A DNA stretch of 64,000 bases from Echinococcus granulosus. Its lineage: Eukaryota; Platyhelminthes; Cestoda; Cyclophyllidea; Taeniidae. The position numbers and the translations under genes are program-made. Location: the NCBI RefSeq assembly GCF_000524195.1, contig NW_020170381.1, positions 451,650 through 515,649 of the forward strand, read 5' to 3'. Positions 13,301 to 25,900 of the stretch are shown piece by piece. The notes under the pieces are model-generated. The model made no database searches. It was not told the DNA's origin and was given only the letters and a program-made list of their open reading frames with translations. The stretch's first letter is position 1, and every line of letters starts with the position of its first letter.

Positions 13301-16300
13301 AGAACATGAGTCATTCAGTAAACTAGTGCCTAATGGACGCTGATTCCCGTCATTTTGGTTGCTTTCAAGACTTACCGGAATTCCCATATGCCGCTAATAG
13401 TAAGGCCTTCGTCGCTAAGAGTAACTGTTTCGCTTAACATAAATATATTCCGATTGAGAAAATAGTCAAAAACGAAAAATTCCTCCAAAGAGATGTAAAT
13501 TATGGAAGTACAATTCAAGCAGGTTGAGAAAACATGACAGCTTGCATAAACATGTGCCAAGTAATACGGATGGAGACGGAAGGTACAATCGCAGAGAATC
13601 ACAGGGAAGCATAGACATAAACCTTTCCTAAAACATGTGACAAAGCCAAACTACACATAAATTTCGTCGGCAGATTTCAGTGAACACTCGAAGTCATCCT
13701 AGCTTCCACGTGTATTCGGTTTCAAACGGTGCAATCAAAGCGGCACCATGTCTGGTCCTCGCAACACCGTTGTGTGGCATAAGTCCTTTATAAACTCAAA
13801 AGGCAAACTATTTAAACTGAAATCGAGAATGCTCTGCTAAATATTCGCAAACAGATGAGCCTTTTTTTATAACGTTGCTGGCATTTCGTAATGCTTAAAA
13901 CATCATGCGACTAAATAAAATCCGAAAAAAGGTGGGGGATCTCGAGCTACTGTGAGGATCAAACAGCGAATAGACTTGGTTATAATAAGGGATCGGTACG
14001 CTCAATAAATAAGTTTTGTAACCAAGGTCGATATTAATCTGGTAGCAATACTATCAGAAGGTATGAATTTCACAAGAGTTTTGACGTCATTGATACCCAT
14101 GAATCATGCAAAAGAATTGTTATAGCAGAAGAGTGAGATAAAACTGGCTCGATTTTCAACACTTATGAGCAGTTATAGTAATATGAACAAAGCTGTGAAA
14201 TACACACGTTTAGCATTCATAGCCAATCAGATGCAGCAAATGAAAAGTTGGAAGAGTATTCAACGCTATTTATGCAATTCAGGCCATGCAATGAAAAACG
14301 TCCCCAGAAAGTCGATGATGATGGAAACTCCAGCTCCACTTAATAAAAAATACGGATGTACATAGGCGGCTGTTCTGTCCATGCTAGGAACGCAGCTGAT
14401 TTGAGTGCCTATTTCCCACGTACACCAACACCGACACCCACACCTTCACAACCGCTACATCTACGCCTGTTGCGTCGTCCAACCTACTGTTCAGATCTGT
14501 CTTGCTTACCCCAGATTGCCAAGCCCAACTCGTGTGCCTGTTTCTAACCAAAATCGGATAACTGAGGTATCACTTCTTTACAATTAAGTTGTTCTATAGT
14601 GTTTTGGGACGAATGAGTTTGAAATGCCTAGGGCTTAATTTGTGCAGTTATAACAGTGAAAATGTAAAAAACCTAAGCTAACATCTGCCACATGAAAAGC
14701 GTAAGAATTTTAGGACTGTATACCTGCCCAGAGTTATCGTCATGGTAGTTGGTAGCATAACTCTCCTAAAAATATAGGTTTTAGGACTGAATGCTTCTAT
14801 TAAAGGAAAAAAATACGTCACGGTCTAACGGTGCTTTTCAGGTTTCACGTTTAGTTGAAAGCAAATGGCAGTATTGACTGACATTAAGCTAAACCGTGAA
14901 TAGCGAAAGTAACAACCCCACTGATACTTTAAAAGCCCGTTACTGTTGACTACTGAGGGCGGTAAACAAATGACTTAATTGACATTTACAATACGGAGCC
15001 AAGAACTTCAAAATGGTTAAAAAAGCATAGCGCGCATATTTTAAGAATGATAGAAGTCAAATTTCTCAATTGTTATAGCTCCAAAGTTTAAAAAGCACGT
15101 TAGAGAAGCATAGTAAAAGGAAGGCAGTTGAACAATGAACAATCGAACTCACTGTACTCAAAGCCATTCAAAGAGCGTGGATTTTCCAAAAAAAGTTTCA
15201 TACGAATGAACGGTTCCCGGCCCTTGTTGGTAAGCATTGACCAAGGTTTCGGCCTAGTTAGGAGATCTGACACACTTCCTTGCGAGAGACCTAAAAATCC
15301 ACGGATGAAAATAATGGTATAATTGAATAAAATTTCAGTAAACAGTACATGTGAGCAGAGGTGAAAATTGTGGGGAGGCAACTTGCCAAGCACATTCTGA
15401 CCGAAAGAGCGCTGACTGATGGCGCACTTGAGTAGCATGTCCTTGGTCTGGCGGGCAATCTCTGAGGTGTCGAGAAGCATGGGCCGGCGATACTTGGCCG
15501 GGATGGGCGGTAGCTGTGGGAGCGTTGAAGGGGAGGCGGAGGAAGCCGACGGCGTTCTCTCTCCCGTCACGGCTGACTTGCGGGGACTCTCACGGTTTCC
15601 CAACGTCGATACCACCATTCCCTCATCGACACCCGCTCCCAACGCCATTGGAAGTTTGCCCACTTCTCTTCCTCCTCCTCCTCCTCCTCCGTTTGTGGCG
15701 CTCAAGAGTGGTAGGATGGGCGGCAGCGCTGCAGCCTCATCTTGAACACCCAGCAGGCAACTGGACAAGTTGGGCTGCTTAAGTACGCAAACACCAATCG
15801 TCTAGTTTATAACCATACGCCTTGCGGCGAAACATATGTTCAGGAAGTGATCTATGCTATTAAATTAACTAAACAGGCGAAGCCGTAAGATGGACGTGAT
15901 CATTCGCAGCGATAAGAAATTCATCGTTTTCTGGAACAAGAAGAATCCATCTCAGTTCGGATGTAGTACTTTTGTACATGCCAAAAAAAAATCACCAAAT
16001 AGCTAGCCAGAAACTGCCTCATAAGCTTCTAGGGAGGAAGTAACAAAAAAAGAATATGAGAAGGAGCAGAAAGAACTTAAAAAAACACTTTACTATTTGA
16101 CATTACATGCCCGGATAAATGTGCAACTGGAAAAAGACTGAGTTAGCAGCGTTCTTGGAAGTCAAGTTTACAGCTCCAGTATTTGCTCTAAGTGATCCGT
16201 TAATCAACTCAATTAACCATGGACCCCTGGTGCTCAATTTGATAGCTGTTATATTCTTAACTTTGTAGTGGTCTTCTCTGCGTCAGAAAACTGAAGCTGG

Positions 16301-19300
16301 GAATGTTCAAAGCATCGTTGAGTCAAATAACTACGAAATTGTATTGCTAGCAGCAAAATATGTGAATACAAATGAGGCGTAGATAAGAAAGTTGTGGAAA
16401 GCCTGATAGACAAATTACAGTCTCATCTGGAACTGTTTACTCACGGTATTTGTGGTATTTAATAAGGCAAGGGGAAACAGACAACTTACCTGTTCAGTGC
16501 GTTTAGCTAGGAAGGGTTGCAATGCACACAATGGTTAGAAAAAAAAGAACACCGTAAATATAATTGAATATGTCGTGGACTCACAAATGTAAAGTGTAAT
16601 GTATCCATTTGTGTATTGCATTCATATTCGACAGTCATCACACCTAACCCACCCAAACCAGGGAATTTCATACTTGCATCGTGCTAAAGAAAGCGATTTT
16701 TGATGCTGCGGAAACACTACCTCACCGTAAAATATGATTTCCTAGAATATTTATTAACACTTTTCCGACAAAGAATCACCAGGATCCTAAAAACAACCCT
16801 TCCGTGCCTAACATCGCCGCTTAAAGACCTAATGGACTTACGTTCACTCGACTATTTCACAGCCCAAACAGCGAAATCACTGGGTCTACCAATTTTGCAA
16901 ACCAAATCACCCAACGGCGCATGCACCTCTCTTAAAGTGACTCAGACGTCCAGGCGACAAACCTTTTCGCCCCAAAATGCATCATCGCCGTTTTTCATGA
17001 GCGGTATGAATGCAAACTTCCTCGGATGTAAAGGTGGGTGGGTGATTTGAAAAATAGCGCCTGTTTAAATTCGACTAGCGATAGCAGTTGCCACGTCGTT
17101 CCGGGGGGGGGGGGGGGAATTACGCGAGTGGAGGTCCCGCAATAACTTTCAATTTAGACCCCAAGAATGCAAACTGCTAATAGCCAAACGTCAAAACAGC
17201 GTTTGGAGGAGACAGCTGCGTGGCCGAATGTAGAATACAAAAAAAGTGGAACCAAAACCTACTGGCGAAATTATTGGTGTAGGATGTCAAGGAAGATAAT
17301 TTGGGCCTACACTACTTCTTCTGGTCGGAACGCCTATTCGAAGTTTGGGCATAAAATATTGGGAAAACAAAAACCCAAGATAGAAAACAATGACATCGCT
17401 AGCTACATGTACTCAGTTTCAACAAGGTTTACTATTTCATAAAATTTCTATAGTTTTTGGCAAGTAGCGACACTGGAGTTGATATCACTAAAAGATGAGT
17501 TTAGTACGCTTCTCCCTTATTTTAAATGATGCGACACAGAATTAGTCAAAGCCTCACATTCCGGTTGGATAGGACAGATAAGAGGTAACGCAAGGAACCG
17601 GATTCCCCAAACGGTATTGGTATTAGAAGTAATAGCCTAATTCGGATAAGCCGCCAACCTGATCGATTGATTGAATAGATTTTGCATCCTCACTGGACGA
17701 GGCCGAACCAGATGCCTGAACTTCGAGACGTTCCTTCTCCTCTGCAGCCATTTCAAGTCGCGCGTTCATGAGGAGCTTGGCGATTTTGGCCTTCGTCACA
17801 GGCGCGGTTTGCTCACCACCGAAGCCTCCATTAGCGACGAAACGGCGAGATCTGCGAGCTGGTACGGCACCAGGTGTGGAGGCGGGGGGTGGTGGGGGAA
17901 GAGCGGGCAGGGTCAGAGTACAATTAGTTTTCCCTTCATCCTGTTGCAGCTTTTCTGCTGCCAAGCGACAGGCTAGACGTCTGCTGGCCCAAAATCGTGA
18001 ACTATTCAGCGCAAAGGAGTGTTTACCTGTCAGTCAAATTTAAAAAATTCTATTTAGACACCAATCATAGATAGGATACGTGCATGCTTTAGTCGTACCA
18101 ACTTACTAGATGATTGGATAAAGTAATAAAATTAGAAATTTTAACTTTTTCGCTTTTTTTGGGGAGTAGGGTTTTCGAACAAATATGCAAACTTGAGTTA
18201 ATGAAGATCAAATTATGTGGACATGATCAGTAGACATTGGAAAATGTAGACGCCTGTCTGTAGATGACTTATTTTTACATCTGACAAGTGCTAAATCAAC
18301 TAATACAATTAGCGTTCGGCTGATAATGGATGATCATACTGTCTTTTATGAAATAATTTAAAAATGTCTGGAAGACAAGCGCCAGTGCGTCAAATCGACA
18401 TTTTGAATGGGGCTGACGATTTATATCCAGCTACAAAAAGGCGAGGAGGAGTGAAAACGAGACACTGATGGAACAACAATGTCAGACAAGGCACAAGACT
18501 AGAACGCTACTTCAATCAGCATGACAAGAGAATGTGGTAACAAGGGGTATCAAACCGAAGAAAAACACACTTCACGAAACTTCTCATTAAAATCATATTA
18601 GATACCTATTTATTCTTTTCTTAGGATTAAGCTGTCCTATGGTAAAGCATACACACACACTAGATCCTCCCTATTAGCCCTTGGAAATTCAATCTAGGCT
18701 TCCTAACTGTGGAGGGCATGGTGATTGTGGTATTGAAATATGACTATTCACCAAATTGCTTTCGCAAACGAATTACTACACACCACATTTCAGTAACACC
18801 CTTTTACCCTTAAATAGTAGGATTTTTGGCAAATTGGTCGTTCTACCGAAACAAAGCAGCATCACGAGAATTTGACAAACACACAAGCACACAGATGTTC
18901 AAGTGACCCTAAATGCTATCCTACTGGCTGTATGGTTGTATTTAACTGAATCAAGTCGGATGACCCCCGCACCAGCCAAAAGACGAGATGTTAGTTAGTT
19001 TAAGGACCATAGAAGTTTAGACAACAGACCAAAGTCCACAAACAACAAGAAGTTTGTTTCATGTTTAGTGAGAATGTCAGGGCGAGTTAGCTGATCAGTT
19101 CTATGAAACTAGAGGGAGTTAAACAGTGGGCAAATATTATGCTGAATCTGAGAGAGGTCAAAATGACTTACTACGCGAAGGGAAGCATGATTTTTCGCCG
19201 CTCCCAGCTTTGGGAGGCTCTGCAGCGGACAGAAGTGTATCGTCACCATAGACTGCGGTGAATCTGGCTTCCAGAGAGGTTATCTTCGACTGGACAGAGG

Positions 19301-19622
19301 TCAACTTGACCTTCATTTCATCCAAAGTGACTGCAATCTTTTTAACCTGAGCATAAAAGCACAAAAGCAGCAAGTGCACGGGTGTGGCTAGATGTTTCAG
19401 CTCAATAAACACTAAAGTGGGATTAATAAAATGTATTCTCACGACAGTATACTTCCTCAGCAGTAAGTAGTGCCAATCAACTTTAATAACAAGATAAAGG
19501 TCATGATCTTGGAGTCGAAGTAACTTGAATGAGTAAGCAAACTAAAACTGCCACCGAAGGCAGGTAAGCTTACAGTATCGGCAAAGGCATCTGGCTGTAG
19601 CGTTGAAACTTCCGTTTGACTG
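10315..19622 (-). CDS. CUX-type CUT-homeobox transcription factor, N-terminus incomplete
   Basis: Exons complement(10315..10557, 11366..11565, 11893..12085, 12234..12520, 15153..15290, 15387..15774, 17659..18026, 19172..19346, 19574..19622) keep one reading phase through all junctions and give about 680 residues ending at TAG 10317-10315. The exon at 19172 is probably coiled-coil. A proline-rich, Gly7-containing linker precedes CUT repeat 1 (exons 15387 and 15153; motif [11 protein letters not shown] followed by PKPW). CUT repeat 2 (exons 12234 and 11893) carries [11 protein letters not shown] with a longer first helix region. A homeodomain is split over exons 11366 and 10315, with helix 3 reading [11 protein letters not shown]-homeobox proteins bind DNA in the nucleus as regulators. 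The donor of exon 12234 is uncertain (12216 also keeps phase). The first listed exon starts in phase 2, so more 5' exons exist; 22751-22960 is a candidate. Confidence 0.9.
12521..15152. other. CUX intron of 2.6 kb
   Basis: Lies between the exon closing CUT repeat 1 and the exon opening CUT repeat 2; both borders are phase 1. I saw no third CUT repeat or other exon in it. The small ORFs at 13372-13602 and 14165-14587 resemble no family. Confidence 0.6.
15671..15691. repeat. (TCC)n microsatellite coding for poly-glycine
   Basis: Short CTC/TCC tandem repeat on the plus strand. In the minus-strand CUX exon it encodes a run of seven glycines in the linker before CUT repeat 1, a place where length variation would be tolerated. 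Confidence 0.85.
17103..17117. repeat. Poly(G) tract, 15 bases
   Basis: Uninterrupted run of G inside a CUX intron, between exons 15387-15774 and 17659-18026; read directly. Confidence 0.9.
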
Positions 19623-20439
19623 CTATAGGCAAAAACAACCGTAAGCCTGGTATAATTAATTGAAAAGACATATACGTGGCATGCTTTACCTTTTGTGTCG
19701 AAAGCGGTTATAATTCTGACAAGGGAATGCTGTGGTTTCCTGGGCAGAGTTGCAAAACCGTCGACGGGGCACATTCGGACTGACAGGTTTAGCGAGAATG
19801 GGTATGGGGATGTTGTGACCTCGTGATGGCGAATTGAAAATAGGACCAGCGGAGAGTTTATCCAAAGGTTTAGAGGCTCTGATAAAGGGATTGAGATAGC
19901 ACTTCTAATGGACCATAGGCTTTGGGTGCATATATGTACCAGGATCCCAATCGTTGAAAACATCACACCGTCAATCAAAAGTCGAGTCAAGATCATACCA
20001 AAATGGAGTGGGATTTCAGTGCTTCGCGACAGAGCCGACCTCTGATATAGCATTTAGAGCCTTAAGGCGGTATATCGCTTAAGAAATGCATTAAGCTTCG
20101 TTAGATTGACGAAATTAAATTACTTTAATCGTCAGCGAAAAATAGTGAGTTTAACCTCATCAAATCCGCCTATTTCAAGAAGCGATGCTCAAGGTAGCTA
20201 TACCCAAGGCGTTAGCGTGGTTCTCATCGTGAGGCACGAGATGCCTAGGCTGCGCCTTGTGATTCCCAACGAAAAAATCATATCACTGTATTCAGCTAAC
20301 CTAACAACAAGTGATGGGGGAGGATAATAGGTAAGAGGGTTTAGCTGAGATATAAACGGTGGAAACTAGAGAAGAGGGCGAAAGGAGGAGAGAAGAGCAT
20401 TCGTAATGCGGCTGTCTTTACGGGCGCGCGGAACGTACG

Positions 20440-20600
20440 CACGGATGCACGTGTGCACGCACACGCACAAAGCAGGCGATCCCTACTGGTCGGTTTGATG
20501 ACTGATAGACCGATATCGATAGTACAAGAGTGCGTGCGTGAGTGCCCTCGGGAGTTTGTGATTGGATTGTTTGCTGGTAATTAGCCTCAGTAAATGTCGG
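20440..20600 (+). repeat. Short repeat with CCGATATCGATA core, copy 1
   Basis: Shares an ACCGATATCGATAGTAC-type core, a GTGC-rich tract and a GATTGG motif with the block at 21850-22020. Similarity judged by eye; boundaries approximate. Confidence 0.4.
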
Positions 20601-21849
20601 AACTGGCGGCAAGCGCTGATGCACGAATCTGATTTGGGAACTATCAGAAATAACATGTTTATTTAATAGATAGTATACTCAGCTTATCATCAATATCTCG
20701 TTAACAAAAAGGGGTTGGGTAACGTGCCATGATTACCAAAGGCTCTGTGATCTCAAGATTCCATCCAGAATAAATAGCAGAAATCGATATAAGGAAACCG
20801 ATCTCGCAGAGTAAGCCTATTTTTCAAGTTTGGGTGGACGAACCTCCATGCAATCATGAGAAAAATCCTTTCGCATAACGTCTTCATAATCCCAACAACG
20901 TACATGTCTCCACCGCCCTAACGAACTAAAAAAAGCATTCTGGGAGTTTCAATAAATTGTTCCAAACGAAGATGTGGAATGCTCTGAGTATATCTGTCAG
21001 TGGTTGTCCAGAACGCGATGCAAGAGTTAGGGTGAGAATAAATATGGTTGACTAGATAATAAAATGGGCGCGTCGGTCATCCAACTGACAAGCATGCATA
21101 AAATTAATTAGCAAAGCAAATGAATGAAGAACTGAAACCCATACACCGACATCATAATAGCATTCATGGAAGGCAAAAATGACAAATTGGGAACTTATCA
21201 ACTACCCGAAATCCCAAAGGTAAACCTTACTACAAGGAAATTAGCATTTGATAAGCTGTTCATAACAGTATCAAAGCATCTTCGCCCTGTTTTCGACACT
21301 GGAGTGGTACACAGATCTTATCTCAGTTAAAATTGCACCGTATTAACATTTTACTAATGAGGAAGCTGGTTGGTTCAAATAAACTGTAATGAGCTATAAA
21401 ATATGCACTACAGTACAAGTTTTCATCGATGAGTGATGAAACCAGAAGCTATTTGTGCGTGCAAGGCTTAATGACTAAATTCTCAAATGTATCCGATTTC
21501 ACATTTAGTGAAATGCATTTCCTAGTGGTGTCGTCAAACCAGTTGGGTAACGAATGAACACGATTTTGGCAGTGGTAGTGCCATCAACATGTCTTTGACC
21601 AAAGTTGATTAAAACTCCTCTGAGATCTACCAAGCGTAACTTTAATACCAGACCACTCGTCGCTCAGCTCAAGATCACCTCAACACGACACGAAGTAGGC
21701 GTGCATTTCAAAATGTAAACGCTTGAATACGAGCCACGTGCACTCATAGCCAATATAGCAGTCTAAATGAGCAGAAAACTGCAAGTTAACAAGCCTCGTA
21801 CAGAAGGAAGAAAGTAGGAAATGCTTTGAGGGCGAGGATTGCCATCTGG

Positions 21850-22020
21850 ATGCGAAAGCGCACAGACCACACGCGTTAATATGGCAACGCGATTGGACAG
21901 CCAGTCAACCGATAGGCCGATATCGATATAGTACGAGTGCACACGTGCGGGCTACATTATGACTCTGATTGGCTCTGTTAACCAACGCACGCCTAGTCAG
22001 TCTATCTGCTTTTCGCCCCA
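21850..22020 (+). repeat. Short repeat with CCGATATCGATA core, copy 2
   Basis: Second copy in the same orientation as that at 20440-20600, about 1.4 kb away. It has GGCCGATATCGATATAGTAC followed by GAGTGCACACGTGCGGG and then GATTGGCTC. Confidence 0.4.
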
Positions 22021-22750
22021 ACTCAAATCGCGGCTGTGGGAATGAAAATGGCCACTTTTAAGGTTACACACGCAGTCTGAATGCAGAATAAAATAACATG
22101 AGGGTAAAGAAGCCGGGCTAATAGAGGTAATGCAAAGTAAAATAATACCAAATTAGAAAAACAAGAAGGCTCTAGTAGCTATAATCACAGGGCTACAGCT
22201 TAAATTGCATCATAACAAAAATTTGCCCAAAAAAGAGAACAGTATTCGAAAACGACGCACCTATTTCATTTCCAGGTGAGATGAAATTCACACAGGGCGA
22301 TAAGAGTCATGACTACTGTGTGGATTTTACCAATTCAAAAAATAAACTTAATTCAGTCTGAGCATATGGATTTTTTATTGTTAAAACATTTACTAGATAT
22401 ATTGACATCCCTAAGCGAATTAATGCGTGCAATCTATAACAGAACCATAAAAATTCGCGCATTATAGGCAAGTAATATTCACGTGTCAATCCCAACAATC
22501 AGTAATTTAAGCAGAAGCTTATTTCATCACAAGGACCAAGCATATAGCAGTATTGTAATTCTCGCAAAATCAACCAAATGCAATACTTTGATGGGGACTA
22601 GATACAAATTACAGAGATCATCACAAATAATATTAATTTCAGCAAAACAAAGCCATATCGGGTCAAGCAACGTACATGAGATTATTTTGATGCAAAGCGC
22701 CCTCTCTAAAGGCCGTTCCATAAATAATAACAATGAAGGCAAACCTACAC

Positions 22751-22960
22751 ATTATTAAGCTGCACCGTGATTAGCTGCGCAGTGGGAACCAAGCCCATTG
22801 ATAGGGGAGCCGCAGAATTAATAACGATATCTTTTTTCATTGCTTCAGAACCGCAAATTGGTGGTTGATTTAGAGCACGCTTTGCTACATTTACAGCCTC
22901 TTCATTCACAACCTTCGGGTAGTTTGATTGCTCCTGCTTCATGGTTGCAAAAACATTGTT
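22751..22960 (-). CDS. Candidate coding exon, possibly the 5' part of the CUX-like gene
   Basis: A clean acceptor (CTCATTTTAG at 22970-22961) opens a 70-codon frame that ends at a possible donor AATAAT|GTGTAG, just before an in-frame stop. The frame contains ATG at 22942 and begins MKQEQSNYPKVV. Composition is hydrophilic then mildly hydrophobic (GLVPTAQLITVQL), and I recognise no domain. Strand and position would suit an upstream exon of the CUX-like gene, but its end phase (0) does not match the phase-2 start at 19622, so a further exon would be needed between them. Confidence 0.4.
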
Positions 22961-25900
22961 CTAAAATGAGGTAAGCGAAAAGTAAATTGTATTTGTTAGC
23001 ATGTGTCCGTGAACCGTCTCTATTGCTGGCGCTAATATATACACAGGGAGGTACAAAAAAGGTAATGATGTACTACTGTGATGTGCATGATTGTGGTCTA
23101 ATTTGAAATCAAAAGAGATGACGCCACAATGAATCGATGGATCAAATTGTTAGGCGCACATGAAAACCGATCGATACCTCCCAATACATATGGACCCGCG
23201 TTTTGTTGAGAGTGAAGACACTGGACCTGCCACTAAATAGCATTTGATAGGAATATTATCGAATACTTGAATGACTAGCGAAATTATTCAGAGCTACTTG
23301 CATATCAAAGTATTGATGAGACTATGGGATTCCCACTTATTCAGCTATGCACAAAAGTATAACAAACATGGTTCATAATTACGCTACGACTGAGAAAATG
23401 ATAAACAGAGTGGTGGCTGAGTGAGCAAATGCGGCAGCAGACGAATAGCTAAATAAAATTTTAGACAAAGTTATACAGCAATTTCGGGAACACCGAAAAC
23501 GGCACTAGTCACCCATTTGTTCATGTATCAGAAAATGACTTTAGACGCATGTTAAATGTCAGTATCACAACAGCTGAAAATGAAAAAGTGTGTGAGTTTT
23601 GTGCACAGAGAACAGTATAAAAGGATGATTTTGGAATTCACAAACAGCAAGTTTACCTATTTTATAATTAACGAACGTAGGGTTCCTCCAGACTACTGAC
23701 TAAAAAAAAGACTGTACAACAATCTAGCTAATGGTATTATGCTACATTTTTCGCATATAAATAGTTGTCTCATCGGAAACTGTTTAAAGTTTTGCATGAA
23801 AGGAATCAAAGTGGAAGGTACCAGGCACAATGGGTCCAATAATTCTGCAGCGGAAGAATAACAAAGAGCTAAATGGTTTTACAGGTACGGGTGTCGGATT
23901 CCCCTGGTTACTTATGGAACAGATTTGTCGGGGGCTTTAGCATGAATAATTCATAGTGGTACACAATTGCGTGAGTGGCATTTTGGACGATTAGTAATCG
24001 AAGCAGACTGAGTGGTGATGAGATTTAGCAATGGTTTAGATTGCAGCCACTTGAAAATTTGCAACGATAAACAACTAATAGAGTAGATGGAAAAAAGAAT
24101 GCCTTAGCGGATTGCAATCACTATCAAGGAAGAAGTACGCATAATGAGTAGTAACATTATCCAGGCAAATTTGCGTGCTTCTTGTGGAAAGTCTCTGTAA
24201 GCAAGTGCCTAACCCTCAAAGGCCTATGAAAATGTTGTATAGTTTCACAGAAAATGTACCGAAACTAGATAAGTACTAAATAGCTACTTCGAGACATAAA
24301 TTTCCAAAATAAGTTAACACACCGCGTTTGCCCTCAAACTGCTTGTATCGGCGTTCATTGATTAGGATTGTTTGGATATTTGGCATTCTCCACTAAAAGT
24401 GTGGGACGTAAAACATGTTATTAAAATATGTTTAACAATTAAGAATGTGCGGGCGTCAGAATACTTAGAATGTGTTATTATTCATAGTGAAAAATGTAAA
24501 AAGCATGTGTAACACACTACCATTAAACACTTATATATAGCGTAAAATTTTGGGGCGGTAATACCAGGCATCATACTTCTATAATCTTAGATCACTTTTG
24601 CTGAATTTACCTACCAAAAATGACTAATGCATCCGTTAAAAGGGGTATTATAACGTTGACTTTACCCAAGACGAAGCAAAATTGATCTCAAAGATTCCGA
24701 TGTATTGCATAAAATAATCCTAAGTAAAGCAAAACTCGGGCATACCACTAGACAACACCACCGCCGAAATCACCGGATAACTTATAGACTGCACATCAAA
24801 AAGTTTAAAAAGTTCAAGGTCAAATGAGTTCTGCAAAAGTTTATAAAATGCAACTTAAAATTAATTACAATCCAGTAAATCCTACTCATTAATTATATGA
24901 TGATTTTAATGGTCTTGCAATAAGTCACCCTTTTTTATGCTAATGCATGTAGCTGAATTTGTCAACTCAATATTTGTACAATATATTCCTTTTTAAAGCA
25001 CCAAATAGGACGTTTTAACGACTTTTTGAATAGTCTTTACGTCTGGTAGGTTAGTAGAAAAATTGTCAGTGATTTACGATTTTAATATTCTGCGAATAGG
25101 TCCCGACCAGTATACAACCTTTTAGCATGAATTAAAATTTGGGACTATCACGTGACTACGCAGTTAAACTCTTGATTCCATATGATAAATGAAATTTAAA
25201 CGCTCTGTCTGAAGCAGTAGAGCCCTAATATACTACACTGTTTTGATCCTAATAACGCGAAATCTGGTCCTAAATTTGCCTGTAATATTTAACCTTTTTT
25301 ACTGAATCTTCCCTAAATGCTCTACCAATGATTCATGCGGCTCAAATATCAAAACATCTAACCTAATTCTACCATATAACTACCACATTATTTGTACTAG
25401 TGACTGATTAATTCGCAGTCGGTTATATGCCTTACTGGGTTTTACTACACTGATTTCACACTTCTCGGCACTTTATTTATGTGCATTTACTTGTTAGGAA
25501 CGCAAATGCCTCGCCTTTACCGTTTGAACTTGATAAACATGTAAATGATAAGCCAATTCCCTGTATTCGCTTCCATGTTACGAAGACTTGTCCTTTTTGT
25601 AAGTCTGTGTTGCGTCAAGTTTAAAATACACCAATTTGTAATGGATTCTCCGTAATCATAGAACAGCCACACCATTGGGATGCAGAGAGTTCGAGTGCCG
25701 ACATCAGCGAATCATGAGCCCCGGTTAGAGCCGATTTGCACAAAGAAGGAGGGTGAGGAGCGCACCCATTTAATCGCCCCGTTGTTGCGTACGTGCACGT
25801 GAGGCCTGCTCGTGCGCACCGCCGTCGCGTGACGCATGCACAGACACGTTCAACGCGAATGCGTGCTTGTGCGTGCGGATGCAGTTGTGATAAGCGCGCA

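Larger units (their letters stand above)
19623..22750. other. Probable 5' intron region of the CUX-like gene with repeat-like blocks
   Basis: About 3.1 kb with no certain exon. Two blocks, near 20440-20600 and 21850-22020, share a CCGATATCGATA...AGTAC core followed by GTGC-rich sequence and then a GATTGG-containing stretch, in the same orientation, and look like diverged copies of one short repeat. An open minus-strand frame at 19457-20053 covers the small CUX exon at 19574-19622 but reads mostly through intron. Confidence 0.45.

Noticed and set aside
15419..15745. Plus-strand ORFs of 108 and 88 codons
   Set aside because: They lie opposite the CUX exon encoding the linker and CUT repeat 1, which has clear family motifs and splice sites.
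16700..17442. Two plus-strand ORFs (116 and 91 codons) inside a CUX intron
   Set aside because: No recognisable domain, no start context or splice support, and no consistent frame between them; likely chance.
19457..20053. Minus-strand ORF of 198 codons
   Set aside because: Only 49 bases of it (19574-19622) are supported as an exon by splice sites and phase; the rest reads through intron.
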